From Deltaproteobacteria bacterium (GTDB taxonomy: Bacteria > Desulfobacterota > Syntrophorhabdia > Syntrophorhabdales > Syntrophorhabdaceae): a DNA stretch of 64,000 nucleotides. Under the pieces are notes generated by a model. That model searched no databases and was not told where the DNA came from. It was given only the letters and a program-made list of their open reading frames with translations. The stretch covers positions 46,719-110,718 of the forward strand of contig JAKPCK010000130.1 in the NCBI GenBank assembly GCA_029553295.1, written 5' to 3'. Within the stretch, counting starts at the first letter, position 1, and each line of letters begins with the position of its first letter. Of this stretch, positions 9,222 through 17,068 are shown piece by piece. Both the position numbers and the translations under genes were made by a program.

Positions 9222-9911
9222 TCAACCCTCCTGTTTCAGTTCGATTGTCTCTACCTTTACCCTTGCCAGACCTTTTTTATAGAATCCGAGCTTTTTTGCA
9301 GCCCCGGCAGAGACATCGATGATTCTATTACCTGAGTCAGGGTTGTAGTCGCTGGGAAAAGGTCCACGGTCATTAACCCTCAATATGACCCACCTGTTGT
9401 TTTCCAGATTAGTTACCTTTACATGAGTTGGCAGGGGAAGATACCTGTGCGCTGCTGTCATGCCATTGGGGTCAAAGACCTCGCCGTTTGCAGTCATTGC
9501 ACCCTTGTTGTTTTTCACTGTCTCATACCCATACCATGATGCAATGCCGGTCTCCTCGTATGTCTTTGCTGCCTCAACAGACATGGGGTAGTATGTCTTT
9601 CCCTTAACCGTGTAAGGGGCGTTTTTTACCCTCCCCTTTCTTATAGCCTCTTTTGGTGCCATGCCGTCTATTGTCTCTATATCTTTATTGGTAAGAGACC
9701 AATCAATGGGTGCCTTTGCCACCTTGAAGGTAAATTTCCCTACTGTGTATACGAGACTGGTTGTCCCTGCTGTAAGCTCATATGCACCCTTTACACCGTA
9801 GTAGGTAACCTTTACAGTCCCTTTAACAATCTTATAAGGCGTTTTAACAGCAGAGCAACTGCTCAGTGTGAGAAGGATAAATACAAGACAAAGGACAATA
9901 AATGTGCGCAT
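9222..9911 (-). CDS. rlpA: RlpA-like septal ring lytic transglycosylase, lipoprotein
   Basis: 229 residues. Lipobox ending at Cys19 ('LTLSSC') predicts outer-membrane lipoprotein anchoring. The double-psi beta-barrel domain covers about residues 120-215, with the RlpA signatures 'GIASWYG', 'TANGEVFDPNGMTAAHRYLPL' and 'VNDRGPF'. RlpA cleaves denuded glycan strands at the division septum. The C-terminal SPOR domain of the Escherichia/Pseudomonas protein is absent; instead there is a 100-residue N-terminal extension of unknown role. It is convergent with the AOR operon and about 45 bases downstream of the DUF3124 gene, so possibly transcribed with it. Confidence 0.88.
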   Translation of the reverse strand: MRTFIVLCLVFILLTLSSCSAVKTPYKIVKGTVKVTYYGVKGAYELTAGTTSLVYTVGKFTFKVAKAPIDWSLTNKDIETIDGMAPKEAIRKGRVKNAPYTVKGKTYYPMSVEAAKTYEETGIASWYGYETVKNNKGAMTANGEVFDPNGMTAAHRYLPLPTHVKVTNLENNRWVILRVNDRGPFPSDYNPDSGNRIIDVSAGAAKKLGFYKKGLARVKVETIELKQEG

Positions 9912-9955
9912 CCTCTCCTTTCAGGGCATTGGGCCTTAATTTTCATTGTTCAAAC

Positions 9956-10456
9956 CTATCTACCTCCATCGATAATTGCCTGCCCACGTGAGGTAAAGGA
10001 TACAGCCTGCTGGTTTCTTCTTCCTATCATTATAGACTCTATAATAGGCGGGTTCACCTGTGCATTTGATGTCCACTTAACAATAAAATTTGCCCCTGAA
10101 CCGCCTTTGTAATCCGATTCCTTGATTATAAATCGGGTTGAGGCATTAACCCCAAGCCGCATGGGGGTATTTAAATATTTTTTAAGTAGTTCGCCTTTTG
10201 TATCATAGTAGTTGACCTCATTAATTGTAATAGGGTTTGTCTGGTCTATATTTCTGATGCTTACAGTTACAGCGAGGTATATTGGTATCTCCCTGTCACC
10301 ATAATATATATGGGAATAGGCAGGCACATAAACAGTCTGTCCTTTTGAGAGCCTAATATCCTGCTGAGCGAAACTATTGACAGCTATGAAGAAGATTGCA
10401 GAAAGAACAATTAAAGAGACGGGTATTGGTTTGGTGAATCTTTTGGTATATATCAT
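9956..10456 (-). CDS. DUF3124 family exported protein
   Basis: 166 residues from the chosen start. Signal peptide through about residue 30 ('FFIAVNSFAQQD'), followed by the single DUF3124 domain ('KGQTVYVPAYSHIYYGDREI'), whose function is unknown. The frame opens 33 bases further upstream (10489). I prefer the ATG at 10456 because an AGGGGTG ribosome site sits just before it and a good promoter (TTGTCA-17-TATTAT) would start transcription between the two candidate starts. Confidence 0.75.
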   Translation of the reverse strand: MIYTKRFTKPIPVSLIVLSAIFFIAVNSFAQQDIRLSKGQTVYVPAYSHIYYGDREIPIYLAVTVSIRNIDQTNPITINEVNYYDTKGELLKKYLNTPMRLGVNASTRFIIKESDYKGGSGANFIVKWTSNAQVNPPIIESIMIGRRNQQAVSFTSRGQAIIDGGR

Positions 10457-10480
10457 AAATGCACCCCTGTTTTTTGAATA

Positions 10481-10509
10481 ATAATACATATTTCAATAAA
10501 GCATGACAA
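10481..10509 (-). promoter_or_regulatory. Sigma-70-type promoter for the DUF3124/rlpA genes
   Basis: On the minus strand TTGTCA (10509-10504) and TATTAT (10486-10481) are separated by exactly 17 bases. Predicted start of transcription is near 10474, 18 bases before the chosen ATG. Confidence 0.6.
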
Positions 10510-10590
10510 AAGGTTGCCATAATATGCCAATTCCATCACGAAAATAATGTTATGTTTTGGCAGGTTTTATATATTATCATCTGACAAGGA

Positions 10591-11001
10591 TTATTTTGTC
10601 TGTTTCATTTTTTCATTCAGGTATTTACCCATCTTTATATCGGTGTCCTTTACATGTTTTGTCAGCCATTCCCTTAAAAACTCAAGAATAGGTGTATAGG
10701 GCGCATAGAATTCAACGCATGCCATCTCAAAGTCTAAGACATTCTTTATAAATTCACTGTGTTCCTTTTTGTGGCTAACAAAATCAGGGTAATCATACTC
10801 AATCATATAGCTTTCTTCTGTCATGAAATGTTCATCAAAATATTTCTTTAATCTCATGATAGTCTCAAGGCAGATTTTATATCGGTCTGCGGCATTGGAA
10901 ACAGACTCAAAGAGGTTTATTGTTTCAATAAGGCCTTTATGCTGTTCATCTATATCTTTTATGCCCAATTCCAGGGACCCATCCCATTTTATATAGTCCA
11001 T
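10591..11001 (-). CDS. Bacteriohemerythrin (stand-alone)
   Basis: 136-residue non-haem diiron O2-binding protein. All seven canonical ligands are visible: His21, His58, Glu62, His77, His81, His116 and Asp121. It is the last gene of a three-gene leftward operon, 13 bases after the hemerythrin-fused cyclase. Likely roles are O2 storage, delivery or sensing, or NO binding, in an anaerobe exposed to oxygen. Unlike the hemerythrin domain of the neighbour it keeps a complete ligand set. Confidence 0.92.
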   Translation of the reverse strand: MDYIKWDGSLELGIKDIDEQHKGLIETINLFESVSNAADRYKICLETIMRLKKYFDEHFMTEESYMIEYDYPDFVSHKKEHSEFIKNVLDFEMACVEFYAPYTPILEFLREWLTKHVKDTDIKMGKYLNEKMKQTK

Positions 11002-11014
11002 TTTTCTTTTCTCC

Positions 11015-12304
11015 TTAATGCTTCATCCTCAGGAATCTCCCGAGATGCCTGTCAATTTTTACAGTGTGATTGACAAGCCAGTCCATAACAAGTATCTGTG
11101 TACGAAATAAAAGAAATGCCCTGTGGGTGTTGAGGTCTTTTTTTATCTCCTCCTTAAATGCAGTAAAATAGTTTGCAAACCTCCTGTGCTGTTCTATCTG
11201 GAGGTCCAGAAAGGGGTAGCCTGTTTCCACCATGAGCCTTTCCTCAGTGTTAAAGTGCTCAACCACATAATCACTGAGAAACTCTATTATACTGTTTAAC
11301 TGTGAATAGTCATCTGCCTTCCCTATGGCATCCACTAAACTGTTGGTGTGCTCGAAGAGACTGCGGTGCTGCTCGTCAATGACAGGATTACCTATGGTAA
11401 TGGAATCATCCCAGTGGACAACAAGCCCTACCTCGCCACTGCTTTCATGGATGCCTGTCTCTATAAACCTCTGACACCTCTCCTTATAGACCTGGGCAAC
11501 AGTGTCATCAGGTGCCTCACAAAGACACTGAGAGAGCAGCTCCATTGCCTCGGGTATCTCTTTCAGGTGATAATGGGCAAGGGCCTCTTCAAATATACTT
11601 TTTGTTTTTTGCTTTGCCTCTCTCAAAAAAGGCGGGTCAGCATCAAATACCTCATAGACAGACTGGCACTGTTCTTTTCCCTTTACCTTGACACGGTCTA
11701 TAAAACGGATACCATAGGCATACGGGTCACGGAGACTGTAGTATGTGTGTTCGCTTATAAGTATCGGTGTCTTATAGTTTTTTGTCATGGACTCAATGCG
11801 CGATGCAAGGTTAACTGCATCGCTGATAACCGTACTTTCCATGTGATGCCTGCCACCGATTATACCGAGCATCATGAGCCCTGTGTTGAGGCCTATGCCT
11901 ATCTTAATAGGGGGTGACCCTGATCTTTGACGGTCATTATTAAAGATTTCAAGCTCATGGAGCATACCCACAGCCCCTCTTATTGCTGAATCAGCATTCT
12001 TTGGGAAAAGGGCCATTATGGCATCGCCTATATATTTGTCTATAATACCCCCAGCGCTTGCTATAACAGGCTCCATCCTTTCAAGGTAGGAGTTTATGAA
12101 TGAAAAGTTTTCCCTGGGGGTCATGCCCTCGGATAGGGATGTAAAATCCCTTATATCGGAAAAGAGGATTGTCATTGTTATCTCAATGTGGTCTCCGAGG
12201 CCGATGCCTGTAATTGCCTCTTTGCCCATTAACCTCAAGACCTCATCCGGGATGAAACGGCTGTATGCCTCTATGATTTTATCTATTGATTCCCCTGAAT
12301 CCAT
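11015..12304 (-). CDS. Class III adenylate cyclase fused to a C-terminal hemerythrin domain
   Basis: 429 residues, no membrane segment. The cyclase domain covers about 40-225. Metal Asps are Asp50 ('LFSDIRDF') and Asp94 ('YIGDAIM'); the purine-specifying pair is Lys90/Thr158, as in bacterial adenylate cyclases (guanylate cyclases have Glu/Cys). Transition-state residues are Asn165 and Arg169, so all catalytic positions are filled. A helical TPR-like linker (about 228-285) leads to a hemerythrin domain (about 298-425) with His313, His350, Glu354, His373, His413 and Asp418; the position equivalent to hemerythrin His73 is Gln369. This suggests cAMP synthesis controlled by O2, NO or iron state. 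It lies 9 bases after the ferritin-like gene. Confidence 0.92.
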   Translation of the reverse strand: MDSGESIDKIIEAYSRFIPDEVLRLMGKEAITGIGLGDHIEITMTILFSDIRDFTSLSEGMTPRENFSFINSYLERMEPVIASAGGIIDKYIGDAIMALFPKNADSAIRGAVGMLHELEIFNNDRQRSGSPPIKIGIGLNTGLMMLGIIGGRHHMESTVISDAVNLASRIESMTKNYKTPILISEHTYYSLRDPYAYGIRFIDRVKVKGKEQCQSVYEVFDADPPFLREAKQKTKSIFEEALAHYHLKEIPEAMELLSQCLCEAPDDTVAQVYKERCQRFIETGIHESSGEVGLVVHWDDSITIGNPVIDEQHRSLFEHTNSLVDAIGKADDYSQLNSIIEFLSDYVVEHFNTEERLMVETGYPFLDLQIEQHRRFANYFTAFKEEIKKDLNTHRAFLLFRTQILVMDWLVNHTVKIDRHLGRFLRMKH

Positions 12305-12313
12305 AATAAACCG

Positions 12314-12808
12314 CTATTTTTTTTGTTGTGTTAGTTCTTTAATCTTATTCAAAATCTTTTCTTTATGCCTTCCTGTATCATCTACTACCTTCTGCATCAG
12401 CGTTTTATATTCAATATCATTTGTTGAGACAATTTCACCATACCTGTCTTCAAGATACCCCTTTTCTATGTCGCTGGCAATATAGAGCAGATTATCTTTT
12501 GATATCTCGCCTTTTTTTATCTTTTCGATCTTGCTTCTGATATCCGATAGGGTTGTCTCAATAGAAAAAACATTAAAAGGTCTGCCTTTTTCAAACCGTT
12601 CAGGTGATTTTGATATGGTTTGTATTATCTGATTGATGAATTGTGCATGTTTTATCTCGTCTCTCCATATTGAGAGCCAGAATTCTGCATCTTCCTTCCA
12701 GGTGTTGGCACAGAGGCTGTACAATTCACCTATTGTCATCTCAAACATGGCCATTTTTTTAAGGACCTCTAATATCCCTGACAACTCACCTGACACCTTT
12801 ATATTCAT
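12314..12808 (-). CDS. Ferritin-like (rubrerythrin-type) helical protein
   Basis: 164 residues, all helical. Helix A has Glu28 ('TIGELYSL') and helix B has Glu51-x2-His54 ('RDEIKHAQF'), as in the diiron sites of rubrerythrin/ferritin-like proteins. The second half ('IASDIEKGYLE', 'DDTGRHKEKI') is similar in layout but lacks a clear second Glu-x2-His, so the metal site may be incomplete. It has no rubredoxin domain. First gene of the operon with the hemerythrin-cyclase and hemerythrin; AGGGGA lies just before the ATG. Peroxide/oxygen defence or iron handling is inferred from context. Confidence 0.65.
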   Translation of the reverse strand: MNIKVSGELSGILEVLKKMAMFEMTIGELYSLCANTWKEDAEFWLSIWRDEIKHAQFINQIIQTISKSPERFEKGRPFNVFSIETTLSDIRSKIEKIKKGEISKDNLLYIASDIEKGYLEDRYGEIVSTNDIEYKTLMQKVVDDTGRHKEKILNKIKELTQQKK

Positions 12809-12934
12809 GGTAATTCCCCTTTTTTATTTTATAGCACAAAAAAAGCCCTACAGAAACTATACAAAATGGAGGCTTTCAAATAAACATTTTTTTTGCTAAA
12901 ATTGATATACAAAATCAATAAAGGGGAGGTCAAG

Positions 12935-13285
12935 GTGAAGATAACCAATCTTGAGAAGACTCCAAAGACAAAGATGGATATGGAGGGTGCTAAGGATACC
13001 TATAAACAGATACCAATATCTGCAGCAGATGGGACACCAAATTTTTCTTTTCGTGTTTTCACCATTATGCCTGGGGGTCATACGCCCTATCACACCCATG
13101 AATTTGAGCATATAAACTATATTATCGAGGGCGAGGGTGCTGTTGTCAGGGCAGATGGTTCTCAACAAACTGTTTCGAAAGGGGATTTTGTCCTAATTAT
13201 GCCTGGTGAGAGACACCAGTACAGAAATAAGGCTGGTGACAGGGCACTTGTAATTATCTGTGCTGTCCCCAAGGAGTATGAATAG
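12935..13285 (+). CDS. Small cupin-domain protein
   Basis: A single-domain cupin of 116 residues. Cupin motif 1 is 'GGHTPYHTHEFEHINYIIEGEG' (two His, Glu and His metal ligands) and motif 2 is 'VLIMPGERHQYRN'. I choose the GTG start at 12935 because AGGGGAGG lies 5 bases upstream; the upstream ATG at 12893 has no ribosome site. The substrate cannot be read from sequence; such proteins are often metal-dependent isomerases, dioxygenases or small-molecule sensors. It is divergent from the ferritin-like gene and stands alone. Confidence 0.85.
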   Translation: MKITNLEKTPKTKMDMEGAKDTYKQIPISAADGTPNFSFRVFTIMPGGHTPYHTHEFEHINYIIEGEGAVVRADGSQQTVSKGDFVLIMPGERHQYRNKAGDRALVIICAVPKEYE

Positions 13286-13597
13286 ATAGAGGCTATTTTT
13301 CCCGACTTTAATGGTTATTTTGATAATTTACTGATTTTAAATGAGTTTATTTTTTCAATAGGAACTACTTTTTCTATTCTAACTGGATATTTTTTGTTGT
13401 TTTTAGTTAGCTTATCTTGAATGAAACATGAGAGATTTTAATCCCCGTTGTTTGATATATTTTTTTGCGTCTTCTGTTATTGCTGAGGCATGCCATAGAG
13501 TTATTCTGTTTCAATATGCTTTAATATGCTTAGCTGCACAGAGGCAAGAATTTCCCTTATCCTTTCCGCTGAATATGGTTTTCTGTATCTTTAATGT
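13286..13597. other. 312-bp AT-rich intergenic region with decayed coding sequence
   Basis: No intact gene. The right end holds a response-regulator-like remnant (13501-13590, minus strand). Between about 13310 and 13497 the minus strand shows two short frames in different phase ('HASAITEDAKKYIKQRGLK' and 'NNKKYPVRIEKVVPIEKIN') that look gene-like but are interrupted. They may be further decayed sequence; I cannot assign a family. Confidence 0.4.
13501..13590 (-). pseudogene. Remnant of a response-regulator receiver domain (C-terminal end)
   Basis: A 30-codon open stretch between stops reads 'RYRKPYSAERIREILASVQ' and continues to a stop. The Lys-Pro dipeptide followed by Tyr/Phe-Ser and an amphipathic helix is the end of a CheY-like receiver (conserved Lys-Pro and helix 5). 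The phospho-Asp and the rest of the domain are missing. It sits just downstream of the acdB-like gene in the operon that begins with a histidine kinase, so it may be what is left of the kinase's partner. Short length makes this tentative. Confidence 0.4.
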
Positions 13598-14248
13598 CTA
13601 AAATTCCTGTGTTATCCTTGCATCGCATATATAGAGGCCTGCAGAAGAGACAAAAACAGGGTTCATATCCATCTCCTTGACCTCGCTGTGCCTTGTTATG
13701 AATTGGGAGACCTCTACGAGGAAGTCCTCTATGAGATTGATATCCATGTCCCTCTGACGTTTACTTGTGAGTATCCTGTAGGCAGACAACTCCTCTATCA
13801 TGTCCCTTGCATCTTTCTTGTTTATGGGAATAATACGAAAGGATACATCTTTGATGGCCTCAACAAAAATGCCGCCCAGCCCAAACATAATAACAGGGCC
13901 GAACTGTGAATCCCTGTGTACACCCACAATAGTCTCAATACCCCTTCCAGGCATCTGCACCATAATCCCATCAAGGTCTTTCCCAGGGTATGCTGTCTTG
14001 AAATTCATTTCAAGCTCTCTAAATGCCTCTTTTGCATCAGAGGGATTATTTATGGGGTATCTTACGCCATCTATATCTGTCTTGTGGATAACATGGGATG
14101 AGGAGACCTTCATGGAGACAGGGAAACCTATCTCAGAGGCAATACGCACTGCATCATCCTCATCTTTTGCTAATCTGCTTTTCAGGACATTAAAACCCTC
14201 TTTTTCGAGGAGATAAAGGGCATCTACATTGAGGATTAGTCTCTCCAT
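13598..14248 (-). CDS. ADP-forming acyl/acetyl-CoA synthetase, beta (ATP-grasp) subunit
   Basis: 216 residues with the ATP-grasp fold of acetate-CoA ligase (ADP-forming) beta subunits: 'ASEIGFPVSMKVSSSHVIHKTDIDGV' near the N-terminus, then 'DGIMVQMPGRGIETIVGVHRDSQFGPVIMFGLGG' and 'EMDMNPVFV'. With the alpha subunit encoded just upstream (13-base overlap) it would conserve energy by making ATP from an acyl-CoA, or run in reverse. In some bacteria the halves are fused; here they are separate. Confidence 0.9.
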   Translation of the reverse strand: MERLILNVDALYLLEKEGFNVLKSRLAKDEDDAVRIASEIGFPVSMKVSSSHVIHKTDIDGVRYPINNPSDAKEAFRELEMNFKTAYPGKDLDGIMVQMPGRGIETIVGVHRDSQFGPVIMFGLGGIFVEAIKDVSFRIIPINKKDARDMIEELSAYRILTSKRQRDMDINLIEDFLVEVSQFITRHSEVKEMDMNPVFVSSAGLYICDARITQEF

Positions 14249-15645
14249 CTATTCCCGTCCATTGTGAGGTTTGCCTTCCAGAGATTTGCCATAGCCTTTG
14301 CAGCCCTCTCCGGTGTATGTAAGATAGCAAGGCCCTTTTGACCATCCATCTTCTCTATATCTTCATCCCATACCCCGGCAGGGGCAGTAAAACATGCTAT
14401 AACAGGTTTTTTAAAGGGCTCGATATTATGAAGGAGCATGGCCATCCTTCTTGTTAATTCAAGGTTTGCCGATGCGAACATGGCAATGAATATGACACCA
14501 TCTGTGTCACTGTCCTCAAGGACTGCTTCGAGGATATTGAGCATTGTCTCAGGACTATACCAGGCAGGACCCATGTCCACAGGGTTTGTCCTTATTGCCA
14601 CAGGCGGCAGGAGTGTATTTATCCTGTCCTGGGTCTCTGAAGAAAATCGGGAAAGCCTAAGCCCCTCTTTTTCCATGGCATCTGCTGCAATAATCCCTGG
14701 TCCAGCCTGACCTGACAGGACTGCTATACGAGGCCCCTTAATGGGCGCACATATATCAAGGACCTTTGCTGTATCAATGAGTTCCTCTGCAGATTTGACC
14801 TCAAGGATACCTGACTGTCTGAGTGCACCTCTCCATATATTATAGTTCCCGGCTAGAGAGCCTGTATGAAATCTGCTCGCACTGTCACCCTTTTCACTCT
14901 TACCTGCCTTGAATGCAATGATTGGTTTTTTTGTCCCTGCTGATTTTATGGTCTCAAAAAGCTTTCTGGGCTCATCAATGCCCTCTATATAAAGGGCAAT
15001 CACCCTTGTTGATTTATCTTCTTTTAGGAAATACCCTAAGGCCTCGGGAAAATCAATATTCACGCGGTTTCCGAGGCTCATGAGCTTTGCCATACCCAGC
15101 CTCTCTTCCATGGCAAGGAACCCGCAGAGATGGCAGAAACCACCGCTTTGACTTATGAGGGTTACGCCCCCTTTTTTGATAAGGGAGAATTCATAGGTGA
15201 AGGATGCATTAACCCGGTCTGTAAGGTTTACAAATCCAAAGGTGTTAGGTCCTATTATAGGTATCTGGTATCCCTCGGCAATGTCCTTTATCTCTTGTTC
15301 CAGGATCTCGCCCTGGAAATCCTCGATCTCCTTGTATCCTGCTGTGATAAGGACAACACCCTTTACATTTTTCTCTCCGCATTCATGCAATACAGAAGGG
15401 ACCATCCCTGCAGGGACAGCAACAATGCCCAGGTCTATCTCCTGCTGAATATCCTTTATGTTTGGGTATGTCTTTATGCCCCAGATGGTGTCTGCCCTGG
15501 GATTTACAGGGTAAATAGGGCCTCTGTAGCCTCCTTTTACAAGGCTCTTCATTACGTGATAACCGAGTTTTTCAAAACTGTCAGATGCCCCTATCACAGC
15601 TACAGATTCAGGGGAAAAAAGTTTTTTAAGCCTCTCGATCTTCAT
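14236..15645 (-). CDS. ADP-forming acyl/acetyl-CoA synthetase, alpha (CoA-binding) subunit
   Basis: 469 residues. An N-terminal CoA-binding Rossmann domain ('SPESVAVIGASDSFEKLGYHV', about residues 10-135) is followed by two succinyl-CoA-ligase-like domains, with 'GRVTLISQSGGF'-type sequence at about 160 and the 'IAVLSGQAGPGIIAADAMEKEGL' segment at about 310. Overlaps the beta-subunit gene by 13 bases and follows the histidine kinase gene by 12 bases. Probable role: acyl-CoA + ADP + Pi to acid + ATP + CoA. Substrate not visible from sequence. Confidence 0.9.
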   Translation of the reverse strand: MKIERLKKLFSPESVAVIGASDSFEKLGYHVMKSLVKGGYRGPIYPVNPRADTIWGIKTYPNIKDIQQEIDLGIVAVPAGMVPSVLHECGEKNVKGVVLITAGYKEIEDFQGEILEQEIKDIAEGYQIPIIGPNTFGFVNLTDRVNASFTYEFSLIKKGGVTLISQSGGFCHLCGFLAMEERLGMAKLMSLGNRVNIDFPEALGYFLKEDKSTRVIALYIEGIDEPRKLFETIKSAGTKKPIIAFKAGKSEKGDSASRFHTGSLAGNYNIWRGALRQSGILEVKSAEELIDTAKVLDICAPIKGPRIAVLSGQAGPGIIAADAMEKEGLRLSRFSSETQDRINTLLPPVAIRTNPVDMGPAWYSPETMLNILEAVLEDSDTDGVIFIAMFASANLELTRRMAMLLHNIEPFKKPVIACFTAPAGVWDEDIEKMDGQKGLAILHTPERAAKAMANLWKANLTMDGNRWRD

Positions 15646-15657
15646 CTTCTAATGCAG

Positions 15658-16773
15658 TCAGACCCGTGCTGTATCCATCAGGACATCCAGATTCTTAGGG
15701 ATGGAAAACCAGAACCTGCTCCCTTTTCCCGGTTGACTCTCCACTGATATTATCCCATGGTGTGCCTCTATTATAGCCCTTGCAATGGAAAGGCCTAAGC
15801 CTGAGCCCTCACCATCCCTGTTTACCCTGTGGAATGCATCAAATATATACGATAGATCCTTCTCATGGATCCCTATACCTGTATCTGAGACCTCAACAAT
15901 TGTATTGCCGGCATCAGATGAAGCCCTGACTATTACCCTCCCCCCTTCTTCAGTATATTTTATTGCATTGTCTATGAGATTAGACAATACCCTGTCTATC
16001 ATCTCGGCATCAGCAGGGATAATAAAGCTATCACCTTTTTTATATTCAAAAGAAATCTGGATACCCTTTTTTTCAGCCTCTATCTTTATCATCTCAATCT
16101 GTTTTTTTATGGCCTCCTCTATATTATACCGGGTAAGTATGGGCTTGTATTCCTTTCTATCAAACCTGGAAAAATCCAGGAAATCTGTGATTAACCTCTT
16201 CAGTTTTTTTGTTGCCCTCTCAATAATATCTACGTAGTCTCTCTGTTTTTCTGTTAATGGCCCTGCCTTTTCTGCCAGAAGTCGCATCAAAAACCCCTCT
16301 GCAGCCACGATGGGGTTCTTCATATCATGGGCAAACATGGACAGGAGGTTTTTTCTCTCTTTTTCCAGCCTCTTTATCTCTGTTATATCCCTGAATAGTT
16401 CAGCACCACCAATAAACTCGCCGGAGATGTCGAAAAGAGGAAAGGCTACAACAACCACATCAATCCTGCTGCCGTTTTTTCTTTTCAGTTCTGTTTCTAT
16501 GGCGACGGAGGGGGTATGTTTGTCAAATATGGCCCTGAATATAGGACAGGACCCCTTATCTACTGAGCCGTGGATTATCTCAAAGTGTGGCCTGCCTATG
16601 ACCTCATCTTTTTTATAGCCTGTCAATTCCTCGGCTACCTGATTGAAATCATGGATATTACCGTTTTTATCGAGGAGTGTAAAACCTATAGGCAGGTTAT
16701 CTATTATCATTTTATGGATATGGGGTGCTGATAATAACGATTGATTAATTATGGGTTTGTCATCATTATCCAT
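15658..16773 (-). CDS. Cytoplasmic PAS-domain sensor histidine kinase
   Basis: 371 residues, no membrane segment. PAS domain about 15-125. HisKA has the phospho-acceptor His149 in 'MFAHDMKNP'. The HATPase region shows the N box 'LSNLIDNAIKYT', G1 'VSDTGIGI', F box 'IFDAFHRV' and G2 'GSGLGLSIA'. It is complete and probably active. No intact response regulator lies beside it; only a possible remnant is present beyond the two downstream CoA-ligase genes. The operon order suggests a link between energy or redox state and acyl-CoA metabolism (inference). Confidence 0.92.
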   Translation of the reverse strand: MDNDDKPIINQSLLSAPHIHKMIIDNLPIGFTLLDKNGNIHDFNQVAEELTGYKKDEVIGRPHFEIIHGSVDKGSCPIFRAIFDKHTPSVAIETELKRKNGSRIDVVVVAFPLFDISGEFIGGAELFRDITEIKRLEKERKNLLSMFAHDMKNPIVAAEGFLMRLLAEKAGPLTEKQRDYVDIIERATKKLKRLITDFLDFSRFDRKEYKPILTRYNIEEAIKKQIEMIKIEAEKKGIQISFEYKKGDSFIIPADAEMIDRVLSNLIDNAIKYTEEGGRVIVRASSDAGNTIVEVSDTGIGIHEKDLSYIFDAFHRVNRDGEGSGLGLSIARAIIEAHHGIISVESQPGKGSRFWFSIPKNLDVLMDTARV

Positions 16774-16949
16774 GTTTTCTTTCCATCAATACAGAGCTTT
16801 CAGGTATCTTACACCTTATAGCTATAATTTTCCTTTTTTTACCAGAGGACTGTCAAGGCTTTTATAGGAAATTTCTTGATATGGGGACACCCCCGCTAAT
16901 GCAGGGTAGCTTTTGTATTTTAAAAGTTTTAGTCTATAGCCTGCCTTTA

Positions 16950-16963
16950 AGACCGTACGGTCT
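16950..16963. promoter_or_regulatory. Perfect 14-bp palindrome, TetR/NemR-type operator candidate
   Basis: AGACCGTACGGTCT is a perfect palindrome. It fits the TAGACCnnnnGGTCTA box known for the TetR-family repressor NemR except at the first base. It lies 106 bases before the acsC start, in the divergent region between the histidine kinase and the Wood-Ljungdahl genes. No TetR gene lies in the window. Confidence 0.5.
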
Positions 16964-17068
16964 AAATGGATATGCTTGCTTTATACACTGTAATTTTTTA
17001 TAATCCATAGACTATGTATGAAGACACCTGCCCAGGCAGATGTAATAAATAAAATAAGGGAGAATACA

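Noticed and set aside
10456..10489. Upstream start for the DUF3124 protein
   Set aside because: It lies upstream of the predicted transcription start and has no ribosome site.
16816..16827. TTATAGCTATAA perfect palindrome upstream of the histidine kinase
   Set aside because: Short and AT-only apart from the centre; probably just the kinase promoter region. Not strong enough to call an operator.
16968..16979. ATGGATATGCTT shared with the GAPDH leader at about 39868
   Set aside because: A 12-base match is expected by chance many times in 64 kb; no longer similarity surrounds it.
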